DNA of 64,000 nucleotides from an uncultured Eubacteriales bacterium (GTDB lineage: Bacteria; Bacillota; Clostridia; Lachnospirales; CAMVHY01). Both the position numbers and the translations under genes were made by a program. The notes beneath the pieces are model-generated. The model was not told the origin of the DNA, made no database searches, and worked only from the letters and a program-made list of their open reading frames with translations. This document shows, one piece after another, positions 8,361 through 17,381 of this stretch (positions within the stretch are counted from its first letter, which is position 1; each line of letters opens with the position of its first letter). Location of the stretch: the NCBI GenBank assembly GCA_948543815.1, contig CAOVHW010000001.1:1-64000 (forward strand), written 5' to 3'.

Positions 8361-9674
8361 ATGTCCAAACCTATTGTTGCTATTATTGGTCGGCCAAATG
8401 TCGGTAAATCAACTTTATTCAATAAACTTTCCGGCCACAAAATTTCTATCACTAAAAATACTCCCGGTGTTACTCGTGACCGAATTTATTCAGATGTAAA
8501 TTGGCTTAACTATAATTTCATTTTAATTGATACCGGTGGGCTCGAACCAAATTCAACCGAATTAATTCCTAAATTTGTTTTTGAGCAAGCACAAATTGCA
8601 ATTGATACTGCTGATTTAATTTTATTTGTCGTTGATGGACGTGAAGGATTAACCACTTTAGATTTAGATGTCGCACAAATTTTACGCCGCCATAAAAAAA
8701 ATGTTTTACCTGTCGTAAATAAAATTGATGATTTCAAACGTGATGAAAATCTTGTGTACGAATTTTATTCTCTAGGATTTAATGAACCAATTGGCGTATC
8801 GGCTGAACAAAATCTTGGTATTGGTGATTTATTAGACCGTATAGTTGAAAATTTTGATATTGCCGTTGAAACGGAAGATGACGACGCAATTAAAGTTGCT
8901 GTTGTCGGCAAGCCTAACGTTGGTAAATCTTCATTGATAAACAAAATTCTTGGACAATCACGCTCAATTGTTAGTAATATTCCTGGTACAACGCGTGATG
9001 CTGTTGATACATATTACAAAAAAGATGGACAAAAATATATTTTTATTGATACTGCGGGAATTCGTAAAAAAAATAAAGTTAAGGAAGCACTGGAATATTA
9101 CAGTGTTGTTCGAGCTGTCAATGCAATTGAACGTGCGAACGTTTGTATTTTAATTATAAATGCGGAAGATGGAATTACGGAACAAGATACAAAAATTGCC
9201 GGTATTGCTCATGAAAAAGGCAAGCCGACAATTATTGCAATAAATAAATGGGATAAAATTGAGAAAGATAATAAGACAACCCAAAAATTTTTACAAGCTA
9301 TTGATAAAAAATTAAGCTATATGCCGTACGCACAAAAAATTTTTGTATCGGCATTAACTGGTCAGCGACTCGTAAAACTTTTTGATTTGATACAAATAGC
9401 TTGGCAAAATACAAATTTACGTATAAAAACAGGCGTACTCAATGAATTATTGCTTGAAGCAATAACAATGAATCCGCCAAAAGCTGATAAAGGCCGTCAA
9501 CTAAAAATTTATTATATAACGCAAGTATCAGTTTGTCCGCCAACTTTTATACTTTTTGTAAATGATAGTCAACTTTTACATTTCTCATATCGTCGTTATC
9601 TTGAAAATCAAATTCGAAACGCATTTGGATTTTTAGGTACACCAATTCATTTTATAGTTCGAAATAAAAATTAA
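8361..9674 (+). CDS. der: Ribosome-assembly GTPase Der (EngA)
   Basis: Der is a tandem GTPase required for maturation of the 50S ribosomal subunit. Two G domains are evident: the first P-loop GRPNVGKST near residues 9-17 with DTGG, and the second GKPNVGKSS near 182 with DTAGI and NKWD. The C-terminal KH-like domain ends in the typical GTPI-HFIVRNK segment. The length of 437 residues is standard. plsY follows after 10 bases, a common Firmicute pairing. Confidence 0.97.
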   Translation: MSKPIVAIIGRPNVGKSTLFNKLSGHKISITKNTPGVTRDRIYSDVNWLNYNFILIDTGGLEPNSTELIPKFVFEQAQIAIDTADLILFVVDGREGLTTLDLDVAQILRRHKKNVLPVVNKIDDFKRDENLVYEFYSLGFNEPIGVSAEQNLGIGDLLDRIVENFDIAVETEDDDAIKVAVVGKPNVGKSSLINKILGQSRSIVSNIPGTTRDAVDTYYKKDGQKYIFIDTAGIRKKNKVKEALEYYSVVRAVNAIERANVCILIINAEDGITEQDTKIAGIAHEKGKPTIIAINKWDKIEKDNKTTQKFLQAIDKKLSYMPYAQKIFVSALTGQRLVKLFDLIQIAWQNTNLRIKTGVLNELLLEAITMNPPKADKGRQLKIYYITQVSVCPPTFILFVNDSQLLHFSYRRYLENQIRNAFGFLGTPIHFIVRNKN

Positions 9675-9684
9675 GGAGATTACG

Positions 9685-10257
9685 ATGTTCAGAATTTATT
9701 CGCTATTAATTGGTTATATTTTTGGCTGCTTCCAAACTTCTTACTTTTTAGGCAAGCTTAACAAAATTGATATCCGTAACTATGGCAGTAAAAATGCTGG
9801 AACTACAAATGCAAATCGTATACTTGGTAAAAAAATTGCTGCCATAGTTTTTTTTGCCGATATCACTAAATCTGTTTTAGCTTTCATTTTTTGCTCCTAC
9901 TTATTTAAAAATAATTTAGCTGGAATTTGGAGTGGACTTGGCGTAATTTTAGGACATGATTTTCCATTTTTTTTAAACTTTAAAGGTGGTAAAGGTATTG
10001 CCTCAACAATTGGTTTAGTTCTAATTTTTAACTATAAACTCGCCGCAATTTCTTATCTAATTGGCATCGTTACTCTTTTAATTTCGCGTAAAGTTTCTAT
10101 TGCATCATTAATATTTGTATCTTCATTACCTTTTATATTTATGAAAAGTAATTATGAAACACTTTGCATTTTTATAATCATAACTATTTTAGATATCTGG
10201 CAGCATCGTCAAAATATTAAACGTATAATTGAGAAGAGTGAGCCAAATCTTTTTTAA
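9685..10257 (+). CDS. plsY: Acyl-phosphate:glycerol-3-phosphate acyltransferase PlsY
   Basis: PlsY is an integral membrane enzyme that transfers the acyl group of acyl-phosphate to glycerol-3-phosphate, the first step of phospholipid synthesis. The 190-residue protein has about five membrane segments and all three family motifs: GSKNAGTTNANR (near 32-43), the GHDFPFFLNFKGGKG loop (near 89-103) and a C-terminal basic segment. Its stop abuts the stop of the converging spoIIIAH with no spacer. Confidence 0.96.
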   Translation: MFRIYSLLIGYIFGCFQTSYFLGKLNKIDIRNYGSKNAGTTNANRILGKKIAAIVFFADITKSVLAFIFCSYLFKNNLAGIWSGLGVILGHDFPFFLNFKGGKGIASTIGLVLIFNYKLAAISYLIGIVTLLISRKVSIASLIFVSSLPFIFMKSNYETLCIFIIITILDIWQHRQNIKRIIEKSEPNLF

Positions 10258-10887
10258 CTACTTCTTCATCGTACTAATTCGTATCTTACTCGCACTCATT
10301 CCTGTTTTACGTTTTACAATATCTTCAATTTGAGCAATTTCTGCCTGCGATAGTGCTTCCTTATTAACTACGACATCAACGGTTTCATCATCGATACGAA
10401 CATAAACTTCACTAAAACCTTTTGACTCAATCATTGATTCCGCCGCAGTTTCTTTTTCAATACGTTTTTGGATTTCAATTTTTTGGTCGGCACATTCTGA
10501 ACGTTTACTATCATTCAAATTTTTATTATTAATCATTTCATCTAATATTTCTTTTTGTTTTGAACGAGCCTGCTCACGTTCAAGTTTTACCTGAACGAAA
10601 TATGAAGAATCAATTGAATTATTAACGAAGACAGCGGTCCCAGGTTCACTAGCATTAGTTTTTTTCTCATCATTTTCATCAGGAGTTAAAGCGATACCGA
10701 CTTCAGAATCCATATTAGAATTTGCGGGCAAACTATCATTAGGGACTAATGCGGCAACTTCCCCATCATCATTTAACATAATTTCATTTCCAACGGATGA
10801 GTTATCGACATAATTTAAATATCCGGCAACTGCAACCATAATAACTAAAGCAGTAATAATAACTTGATTTCTTTTAATCACGAACAT
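10258..10887 (-). CDS. spoIIIAH: Stage III sporulation protein AH (SpoIIIAH)
   Basis: SpoIIIAH is the mother-cell half of the SpoIIQ-SpoIIIAH channel across the engulfment membranes. The protein has one N-terminal membrane segment (about residues 7-25), an acidic linker, and a C-terminal domain (about 100-209) with the YscJ/FliF-like ring-building-motif pattern EVYVRID...VDVVVNK. The ATG at 10887 has GGAGG 9 bases upstream; a GTG at 10881 with AAGGTG is a possible alternative. It is the last gene of the AE-AF-AG-AH run. Confidence 0.9.
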   Translation of the reverse strand: MFVIKRNQVIITALVIMVAVAGYLNYVDNSSVGNEIMLNDDGEVAALVPNDSLPANSNMDSEVGIALTPDENDEKKTNASEPGTAVFVNNSIDSSYFVQVKLEREQARSKQKEILDEMINNKNLNDSKRSECADQKIEIQKRIEKETAAESMIESKGFSEVYVRIDDETVDVVVNKEALSQAEIAQIEDIVKRKTGMSASKIRISTMKK

Positions 10888-10908
10888 CACCTTTTTCCTC
10901 CAAAATTA

Positions 10909-11442
10909 TTACTTCATTTTCATAACATGAATTTTATGAGCGTCAACATTTAATATAGTTTGTGCTGACTTTATCAGTTCATTTTTTATAAATATGTTGT
11001 CACCACCTTGTGCAATTATTATTATCCCTTCAATTTTTGGTTCAATTTCTTTTAGTGCCAAAGGATTTTTACCGTCCAATATTATTTTTTTGGACTCTTT
11101 TTTTTTATCACTACTTTCTTTCGTACTCCCAACCTTATCAATTTCTTTTACCATTGACTCATTTGTATTTATATCTTCAGCTAAAATAATTTCCTTACTT
11201 GATGCTAATGTAATCATTACTTTTACATTCCCAACTCCATAAACTTGTGATAATAAATTTTCAAGCCGTAGCTCTAAATCTCGCTCATAATTATTTGTAT
11301 GCTCAATATTTTGTATCGGTTTTACTTCTTTTTTTGTCGGTATTGAAAATATTAAAATTACCAGCCCTAAAATAAATACCGAAATTAATTTCATTACCAT
11401 ATTCTTATCCCGATTACCAAATAAATTTTGTATCAGGTTCAT
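10909..11442 (-). CDS. spoIIIAG: Stage III sporulation protein AG (SpoIIIAG)
   Basis: SpoIIIAG forms a large ring in the mother-cell outer forespore membrane as part of the feeding-tube apparatus. The 177-residue protein has an N-terminal membrane segment (about 15-33, VFILGLVILIFSI) and a C-terminal ring-building domain; the family signature EGIIIIAQGGDN lies near residues 138-149 and NVDAHKIHVMKMK ends the chain. It sits 12 bases after spoIIIAF and 18 before spoIIIAH. Confidence 0.92.
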   Translation of the reverse strand: MNLIQNLFGNRDKNMVMKLISVFILGLVILIFSIPTKKEVKPIQNIEHTNNYERDLELRLENLLSQVYGVGNVKVMITLASSKEIILAEDINTNESMVKEIDKVGSTKESSDKKKESKKIILDGKNPLALKEIEPKIEGIIIIAQGGDNIFIKNELIKSAQTILNVDAHKIHVMKMK

Positions 11443-11454
11443 TCGTATCGCTCC

Positions 11455-11853
11455 TCAATTAAATTCTATCTTTTGCATGTCAATATCGTATAGTAATCCT
11501 AATGTTTTCCTAAAATCTTCTACCTGCTTCTCACTTATTTCATCTCTTACTTTTATCTTTAGCTCTGTAATTTTATTAGTATCTTCAAAAATTTGAATGT
11601 GAGAGATATCAAAGCCTATGTTTTGTGCGATACTTTCAATTTGTTTTTTAATTGCATTATTACGCACCTCCATCATATTTAATTTATGAAAACTATTAGA
11701 AAAAAGATTATTAATCGGTGTAAGCATTATTAATATCAAAATAAAACCTGATACAAGGCTTATATATTTTTTATATTTATCTGACGGTAAAATTATTCCA
11801 ATAAATGCATCAAATATTAGATACATTGCGAGATTCCGTAAGTAATCTTCCAT
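11455..11853 (-). CDS. spoIIIAF: Stage III sporulation protein AF (SpoIIIAF)
   Basis: The 132-residue protein has two N-terminal membrane segments (about 5-25 and 30-50, including the LPSDKYKKYISLVSGFILI pattern) followed by a soluble domain. This topology, the length and the position between AE and AG fit SpoIIIAF of the SpoIIIA complex. Its molecular role is not well defined even in model species. Confidence 0.88.
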   Translation of the reverse strand: MEDYLRNLAMYLIFDAFIGIILPSDKYKKYISLVSGFILILIMLTPINNLFSNSFHKLNMMEVRNNAIKKQIESIAQNIGFDISHIQIFEDTNKITELKIKVRDEISEKQVEDFRKTLGLLYDIDMQKIEFN

Positions 11854-11863
11854 CTCTATCTCC

Positions 11864-12952
11864 CTATATCGATATAAAAATAATTACGGCAAATAAAAAA
11901 ATAATTACCGCACTAAAACAACAACTAAGTAAAAGACTACATGCAACCGTAATCGCTTCAATACATTTCGTAATACGTTCATCACTTATTGGTTGAATTA
12001 CCGCCCCAAAAATTTTGTAGATAAAAATAAATACTGCAAGTTTTATAATTGGTGCGATACATAAAAAAAATACCGCAATAATTATTGCAACTAGTGCCCC
12101 ATTTTTTATTACGTACGCCCATGAAATTACTGAGTCAACTGCACTACTAAAAACTTCCCCAACAATTGGTACAGTATTTACGGCAAACTTCGCACTTTTT
12201 ATTGCCGCAGTTTCTAAAAGTGGCGCCGTTATTCGCTGTAATGATAAAATTGACATAAAAGTAAATGAAATTAATTTAAGTGACCAACTTACTAAACTTT
12301 TTATTAGCTCACCAAGATTCGCTATTAAATTCCTACCGGTCATATTATTTATAACTTGAACCGTTACGAACATAACGATAGCGGGAAGTAGAAAATTTAT
12401 AATTAAAATTAAGATATCAGATATCAGAAAAATAATTGGATGGAATATGAAATTCCCACTCATTGTCATTAAACTTATAATAATTGGTAATGCTGCTTGT
12501 ATCGTCTGTAATAAATTTTGTAGGAGATTTTGTGCAATCCCTACCGAAATTTTAAAACTCGCAAATAAATTTGTAATGATAACCATATAAGTAATATAGA
12601 AAGCAATTTCTGCTGTTGACTTCGCATTAAATGAATCTGCTAAGTTTTTTATTATCCCGGCAAATATTACTAACATAAATAAATTTCGTATGTCATAAAT
12701 ATTTTCACGTACGTCTCGTAAAAAAATATCTATTGCCGTATCAATTAAACTTATAAAATCAAATTGCCCACTTATAATTTTTTTTGTCAGTACTTTAAAA
12801 TCTACACGCTCAATATCTTTATCAAGTCCTCCATTAATTACACTGCTAATCGTCGTAAAATCAAAATCATTTATATGCTCGTCCATCTCACCGGCTAAAA
12901 TATTTTGCGGTATAAATAATAAAATTAATACCGCTAATAAATATTTTTTCAT
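11864..12952 (-). CDS. spoIIIAE: Stage III sporulation protein AE (SpoIIIAE)
   Basis: SpoIIIAE is a polytopic membrane subunit of the SpoIIIA-SpoIIQ apparatus needed for late forespore gene expression. The protein has a signal-like N-terminus (YLLAVLILLFIP) and about seven membrane segments, with family-like TGRNLIANLGELIKS and TVPIVGEVFSSAVDS stretches. The frame is open from 12967, but ATG 12952 (362 aa) has a GAGGTG site at correct spacing and is the better start. No spoIIIAA-AD genes lie upstream; dapF diverges there. A SigE-like promoter may lie at 12975-13003. Confidence 0.92.
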   Translation of the reverse strand: MKKYLLAVLILLFIPQNILAGEMDEHINDFDFTTISSVINGGLDKDIERVDFKVLTKKIISGQFDFISLIDTAIDIFLRDVRENIYDIRNLFMLVIFAGIIKNLADSFNAKSTAEIAFYITYMVIITNLFASFKISVGIAQNLLQNLLQTIQAALPIIISLMTMSGNFIFHPIIFLISDILILIINFLLPAIVMFVTVQVINNMTGRNLIANLGELIKSLVSWSLKLISFTFMSILSLQRITAPLLETAAIKSAKFAVNTVPIVGEVFSSAVDSVISWAYVIKNGALVAIIIAVFFLCIAPIIKLAVFIFIYKIFGAVIQPISDERITKCIEAITVACSLLLSCCFSAVIIFLFAVIIFISI

Positions 12953-12974
12953 ATGTACGCACCTCATCTGCTAA

Positions 12975-13003
12975 AATATATGCAGATAAATTTTCGTTAA
13001 TGA
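12975..13003 (-). promoter_or_regulatory. Possible SigE-type promoter of spoIIIAE-AH
   Basis: Minus-strand CATATATT (12975-12982) resembles the SigE -10 CATACAnT. A 14-base spacer separates it from TCATTAA (12997-13003), a weak -35 match. The position upstream of a SpoIIIA operon is suggestive; the match alone is not strong. Confidence 0.3.
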
Positions 13004-13016
13004 CAAGGTGAATAAG

Positions 13017-13856
13017 TTGATTGAATTTACTAAAATGCATGGCCTCGGTAATGATTACATCTATATCGATTGCACTAAAAAATATTCTGTAAAAAATCTT
13101 ATTGCCACTGCTAAAAATTTAAGTAATCGTCATTTTGGTATCGGTAGTGATGGTTTGATTTTAATTTCGCCAAGTAATATCGCTGACTTTAAAATGCAAA
13201 TAATAAATTCTGATGGCAGTCAGGCACAAATGTGTGGGAATGGAATAAGATGTGTCGGAAAATTTATTTTTGATAATAAACTTTCCGATAAAACAAATTT
13301 AACAATTGAAACTCTAGCCGGTATAAAAAAATTACAACTCAATCTCAAAAATAATTCTGTCGATACCGTTACAGTTGATATGGGTAAACCAATATTTACG
13401 CCCGAAAAAATTCCACTACTCGCAAAAAATAATTCCATTGAAATAAATTCAATGAAATTTACTTGTCTCTCACTCGGTAATCCTCACGCCGTTACAATCG
13501 TTAATGATATAAATAGAATTGATGTAGAAAAAATTGGCCCGCTCATAGAAAATGACAAACATTTCCCTCAAAAAATTAATGTAGAATTCATAGAAATCGT
13601 TAATAAAAATCATGTTAAAATGAAAGTTTGGGAACGTGGTAGCGGTTTGACTTTAGCTTGTGGAACTGGCGCATGTGCATGCTGTGTCGCCGCAATAGAA
13701 AATAATTTGGCAAATAAAAATGAAAATATAAAAGTTGAATTGCCCGGCGGTTTCTTGACAATAAATTGGCACGAAAATATTTTTATGACCGGACCTGCAA
13801 CTACCGTTTTTACTGGAAAAATTGATGAAAAACTTTTTGGCTTGGAGGAATTTTAA
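13017..13856 (+). CDS. dapF: Diaminopimelate epimerase
   Basis: DapF interconverts LL- and meso-diaminopimelate, giving the precursor for peptidoglycan and lysine. The two catalytic cysteines are visible in MCGNGIRC (near residues 69-76) and ACGTGACACC (near 213-222), and the N-terminus has FTKMHGLGNDY. The frame is open from GTG 13008, but TTG 13017 follows AAGGTG by 6 bases and gives the expected family N-terminus (279 aa). dapL starts directly after the stop, so the two terminal steps of the aminotransferase DAP pathway are paired. Confidence 0.95.
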   Translation: MIEFTKMHGLGNDYIYIDCTKKYSVKNLIATAKNLSNRHFGIGSDGLILISPSNIADFKMQIINSDGSQAQMCGNGIRCVGKFIFDNKLSDKTNLTIETLAGIKKLQLNLKNNSVDTVTVDMGKPIFTPEKIPLLAKNNSIEINSMKFTCLSLGNPHAVTIVNDINRIDVEKIGPLIENDKHFPQKINVEFIEIVNKNHVKMKVWERGSGLTLACGTGACACCVAAIENNLANKNENIKVELPGGFLTINWHENIFMTGPATTVFTGKIDEKLFGLEEF

Positions 13857-15029
13857 ATGTATATTAATGAAAATTTTTTGGCACTCCAAAATAATTATTT
13901 GTTTACTGAAATTGAAAAACGTGTCAATGAATACAAAAAAAATAATCCGGATAAACATGTTATAAAATTAGGCGTCGGCGACGTCTCTCAACCTATTCCG
14001 CAAATTATTGCTGACGAAATGAAAAAAGCGGCCGACGAAATGACAAATATCAAAACTTTTCATGGATACGGCCCTGAAACCGGCTACGATTTCCTCAAAC
14101 AAACTATCTTGGAAAATGAATATAAAAATATTTCACTGTCGGAAATTTTTATCTCTGACGGTATCGCTTCCGATATCGGCAATATTCTCGATTTATTCTC
14201 TGAAAAAAATACTGTCGCAATAACTGACCCCGTTTACCCCGAATATCTCGACACAAATATCATGAATGGACGCCGAATAATTTTTTTGCCATGCGTTTCT
14301 GAAAATAATTTTGTTCCACCAATCCCTAATGAAAAAGTTGACTTGATTTATATCTGTAATCCTAATAATCCTACGGGCACCGCAATAAATAAAAATGATT
14401 TGCAAAAATGGGTTGACTACGCCGTCGAAAATAATTCCGTAATTTTGTACGATGGTGCTTATGAAAAATTTATTTCGTCAGAAAATATCCCACACTCTAT
14501 TTATGAAATACCAAACGCAAAAAAATGTGCAATAGAATTCCGTAGCTTCTCAAAATCTGCAGGTTTTACTGGACTTCGCTGCTCTTATACAATCGTTCCA
14601 AATGAATTAGTTGAGCAAACAAAAAATATTTCACTAAATAAACTTTGGAATCGCCGACAATGTACAAAAACTAACGGCGTTTCGTATATAATTCAACGCG
14701 CCGCACAAGCTGTTTATTCTCCTGAAGGCAAAAAAAATTGCGCCGCCAATATAAAATATTACATGGACAACGCAAAAATAATTTATGACGGATTAAAAAA
14801 ATCCGGATACGAAACTTACGGTGGTATTGATGCTCCATATATTTGGTTCAAAATCCCGGAAAAATTTTCATGTTGGGATTGGTTCGATTACTGGCTGAAA
14901 AATTTAGGAATCGTTGGTACTCCCGGTATCGGTTTCGGCAAAAATGGTCAAAAATATTTTCGCCTCTCAGCTTTTGGCAACCGAAATGAAACTTTACAAG
15001 CAATGGATAGAATTTTAAATAAAAATTAA
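13857..15029 (+). CDS. dapL: LL-diaminopimelate aminotransferase
   Basis: DapL is a PLP enzyme that converts tetrahydrodipicolinate directly to LL-diaminopimelate using glutamate, bypassing the succinyl or acetyl DAP branches. The 390-residue length and the sequence (GVGDVSQPIP, ICNPNNPTG, and SFSKSAGFTGLRC with the PLP-binding Lys near residue 232) match the family rather than a generic aspartate aminotransferase. It directly follows dapF, which uses its product. The GGAGG site lies inside the end of dapF, so the genes are coupled. Confidence 0.94.
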   Translation: MYINENFLALQNNYLFTEIEKRVNEYKKNNPDKHVIKLGVGDVSQPIPQIIADEMKKAADEMTNIKTFHGYGPETGYDFLKQTILENEYKNISLSEIFISDGIASDIGNILDLFSEKNTVAITDPVYPEYLDTNIMNGRRIIFLPCVSENNFVPPIPNEKVDLIYICNPNNPTGTAINKNDLQKWVDYAVENNSVILYDGAYEKFISSENIPHSIYEIPNAKKCAIEFRSFSKSAGFTGLRCSYTIVPNELVEQTKNISLNKLWNRRQCTKTNGVSYIIQRAAQAVYSPEGKKNCAANIKYYMDNAKIIYDGLKKSGYETYGGIDAPYIWFKIPEKFSCWDWFDYWLKNLGIVGTPGIGFGKNGQKYFRLSAFGNRNETLQAMDRILNKN

Positions 15030-15085
15030 TTTTTACCAGAAAATTTTATATTAGTAAGTGTTTTTAAATTGTAACGTAAAAAAAT

Positions 15086-15114
15086 TTGCAATTTATAAAA
15101 AATTATTATACAAT
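15086..15114 (+). promoter_or_regulatory. Promoter of the 15153 gene (TTGCAA type)
   Basis: TTGCAA (15086-15091), 17 bases, TACAAT (15109-15114). The same unusual -35 TTGCAA precedes two accessory genes at 19.8 and 22.7 kb. Confidence 0.55.
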
Positions 15115-15152
15115 AATTTTGTAAGTATTTATCAAAAAAAGAGGTGATAAAA

Positions 15153-15536
15153 ATGGAAGAAATGGCAAATTCATTAAAATCATCATGGAGTAATTGGGTA
15201 AACAAAATAAAATCACAAGAATCAGAAATACAAGATGAAATTAAACAACACAAGAGCATTATAGAAATCATATGCCGTATATTTTGGTTTTCCCATATAA
15301 TAATACCTCTCCAAAAATCTTCTATAGAAAGCCAAAGAAATAGATTAAATAAAATTCAAACTCCAGTACTAAAGGACGTTGCATTAAATATCTTGCAGGA
15401 TTCTGAATTGGCACATGAAGAAACAGAAGAATATTTGCAAGCTTTAAAAAGTCGATTAGCAGAACTACAAAATCAACAAACAACAGATAACGTTCCTACT
15501 TTAGATACAAATCAAAATCTTGAACAAGAAATGTAA
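15153..15536 (+). CDS. Hypothetical small helical protein, 127 aa
   Basis: I do not recognise this protein. It is Glu/Gln/Lys-rich and helical, with a short hydrophobic patch (IIEIICRIFWFSHIIIPL, about residues 33-50) flanked by two likely coiled-coil stretches, and a polar tail. The frame opens at GTG 15144, but ATG 15153 has GAGGTG at ideal spacing. It has its own TTGCAA/TACAAT promoter and a strong terminator, so it is a single-gene unit. The promoter type links it to the accessory family at 18-24 kb; functional linkage is only an inference. Confidence 0.6.
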   Translation: MEEMANSLKSSWSNWVNKIKSQESEIQDEIKQHKSIIEIICRIFWFSHIIIPLQKSSIESQRNRLNKIQTPVLKDVALNILQDSELAHEETEEYLQALKSRLAELQNQQTTDNVPTLDTNQNLEQEM

Positions 15537-15548
15537 TAAACATTTTTA

Positions 15549-15590
15549 CAAAAAATCCGAACTTTCACTGATGAAATTCGGATTTTTTTA
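15549..15590. terminator. Bidirectional terminator
   Basis: AAAATCCGAA / TTCGGATTTT hairpin with A-run on the left and T-run on the right, between converging genes. Confidence 0.8.
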
Positions 15591-15607
15591 TTTGCAAAAA
15601 ATAATTT

Positions 15608-16210
15608 TCATAATTCAATTGCATTAAATTTTTTAATGAAAAAATCACCGGTAAACAATAACAACAAAGAATTTATCACGCCGCCAATTAAATCAAAAAT
15701 ATTCCAAACGCAACCAAAATTTTTTACGTAACTAAAAATTATGACGCTTATAATTCCAAAATATATTCTATCAATTTTATTCACTCTAAAAGATTTTCCA
15801 CACGCTCCCGAAAATATCCCGACGACAGAATATGCAATGATTTGCAGCAAAAAATTTTCTTTGACAAAAAAACTTGTAACAATTCCCGCTATTAATCCAG
15901 CAAAAAATGCTGATGGAAATCCAAAAATCATTCCCGCCAAAATAATTATAAATAAATCCAAGTACAAAAATGAAATTGGTGAAAAAATAATTTTACTTAA
16001 TGCGGCCAATGCTGCTAAAAGTGAAATTAAAATAAATTTGTCAAGTTTACATCCATTTACTAAAAAATTTCGGAATAAAATTAAAATCAAAGTAACAACA
16101 GCCGCAATAAATCCTTCGATACGTACAGCGTCGTCAGGTTCCTTACCCGCTATCGAAAACATAAATGCCGCTACTAAAATTAAAATGAATGTAAAATAAT
16201 CTTTTCGCAT
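15608..16210 (-). CDS. ECF-transporter S-component-like membrane protein
   Basis: A 200-residue, strongly hydrophobic protein with about six membrane segments. The Gly/Ala-rich arrangement (LLAALAALSKIIFSP, then MIFGFPSAFFAGLIAGIVTSFF) resembles substrate-binding S components of energy-coupling-factor vitamin or cobalt importers. No ECF ATPase or T component is nearby, so it would depend on a shared module elsewhere. The frame opens at 16228; ATG 16210 is preceded by GGGGGA about 9 bases upstream and is preferred. The substrate cannot be named, and another small membrane family is possible. Confidence 0.55.
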   Translation of the reverse strand: MRKDYFTFILILVAAFMFSIAGKEPDDAVRIEGFIAAVVTLILILFRNFLVNGCKLDKFILISLLAALAALSKIIFSPISFLYLDLFIIILAGMIFGFPSAFFAGLIAGIVTSFFVKENFLLQIIAYSVVGIFSGACGKSFRVNKIDRIYFGIISVIIFSYVKNFGCVWNIFDLIGGVINSLLLLFTGDFFIKKFNAIEL

Positions 16211-16290
16211 TTTTAAAAATTCCCCCATATTTTCATATCCTATCGCATTCTAAAATATAAATAAGTATAACACAAAAGCAGGGATTTAAA

Positions 16291-17352
16291 ATGCAGAAAC
16301 TTGTGGAATTTTTTCGGCTTAGTGCCTATGGCACAATTATTTCTTTCATTATGTTAATTACTATTTTTATTACTAAAAATTATATGCCGTACGAATTATT
16401 TTTACGTGAGGCACTTCCATTTTATAAAACTGATTTCAAATTTCTATTCACTACTAAAAATTATAATTTAACTAATGAAAATGAAAATGATTTTAATAAT
16501 AACTGTGAAGTTTTTAATAAAATTGAACCATCTGATTTGATTAACGATATTGAATATAAAAAAGTTACTAAACCAATTTTCGATAGTGAGCAACTTTGTG
16601 ATTTAACTTTCTTGAAAAGTAAATTTTATTCCGTTGATAAAAAAACTGATTTGACATTAAATGATTTTGACGTAAAAAAATTCTTAGCCGCCGATACTTC
16701 TATTAATAATTCTACCGATAAGGTTAAAATTTTAATTTTCCATACTCATTCTACTGAAATGTATAAAGATAGTGATAATAATAATATGTATGATGGAGTT
16801 GTCGGGCTCGGCGCTAAATTAGCTCAAATCTTAAATGATAAGTATAAAATTAAAACGCTACATCATACTAAAAGATATGATATCGTAAATTCGAAACCGG
16901 ATAAACGTGGCGCATACGAACGTATGGAAACTGACGTTATCAAAATCATTAAGGCTAATCCATCTATTGAAGTCGCTATTGATATCCATCGTGATGGCGT
17001 CGCTGAAAATATCCATCTCGTTGAAAATATAAATGGTAAACCTACCGCTAAAATTATGTTCGTCGATGGACTTTGTAAATTATTCCGTAATAATATTTTG
17101 ACTCCAATAAATAATTTACCAAATCCATACCTAGATACGAATTTAGCTTTAAGTTTTAAAATGCAACTAAAATGTTACGAACTATATCCTAATCTCGCTC
17201 GTAAAATTTATATCAATGCCTACCGCTATAGTTTAAATATGTTGCCAAAATCTTTATTAGTTGAAGTTGGCGCTCAAACAAATACTAAACAGGAAGCATT
17301 AAATGCCATCGAACCTTTAGCTGATGTATTAGCAAAAGTTTTATTGGAATAA
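16291..17352 (+). CDS. spoIIP: Stage II sporulation protein P (SpoIIP)
   Basis: SpoIIP is an amidase/endopeptidase that with SpoIID and SpoIIM thins septal peptidoglycan during engulfment. The 353-residue protein has an N-terminal membrane anchor (about 12-30), a variable linker, and a catalytic domain with IFHTHSTEMY (near residues 149-158), AIDIHRDG (near 229-236) and a C-terminal LLVEVGAQTNTKQEA segment, the expected zinc-amidase landmarks. It is a single gene ending in a shared terminator with the converging 17382 gene. Confidence 0.92.
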   Translation: MQKLVEFFRLSAYGTIISFIMLITIFITKNYMPYELFLREALPFYKTDFKFLFTTKNYNLTNENENDFNNNCEVFNKIEPSDLINDIEYKKVTKPIFDSEQLCDLTFLKSKFYSVDKKTDLTLNDFDVKKFLAADTSINNSTDKVKILIFHTHSTEMYKDSDNNNMYDGVVGLGAKLAQILNDKYKIKTLHHTKRYDIVNSKPDKRGAYERMETDVIKIIKANPSIEVAIDIHRDGVAENIHLVENINGKPTAKIMFVDGLCKLFRNNILTPINNLPNPYLDTNLALSFKMQLKCYELYPNLARKIYINAYRYSLNMLPKSLLVEVGAQTNTKQEALNAIEPLADVLAKVLLE

Positions 17353-17355
17353 TAA

Positions 17356-17377
17356 AAAAATTCGCAGATGCGAATTT
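17356..17377. terminator. Bidirectional terminator after spoIIP
   Basis: AAATTCGCA / TGCGAATTT hairpin flanked by A- and T-runs between two converging genes. Confidence 0.8.
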
Positions 17378-17381
17378 TTTT

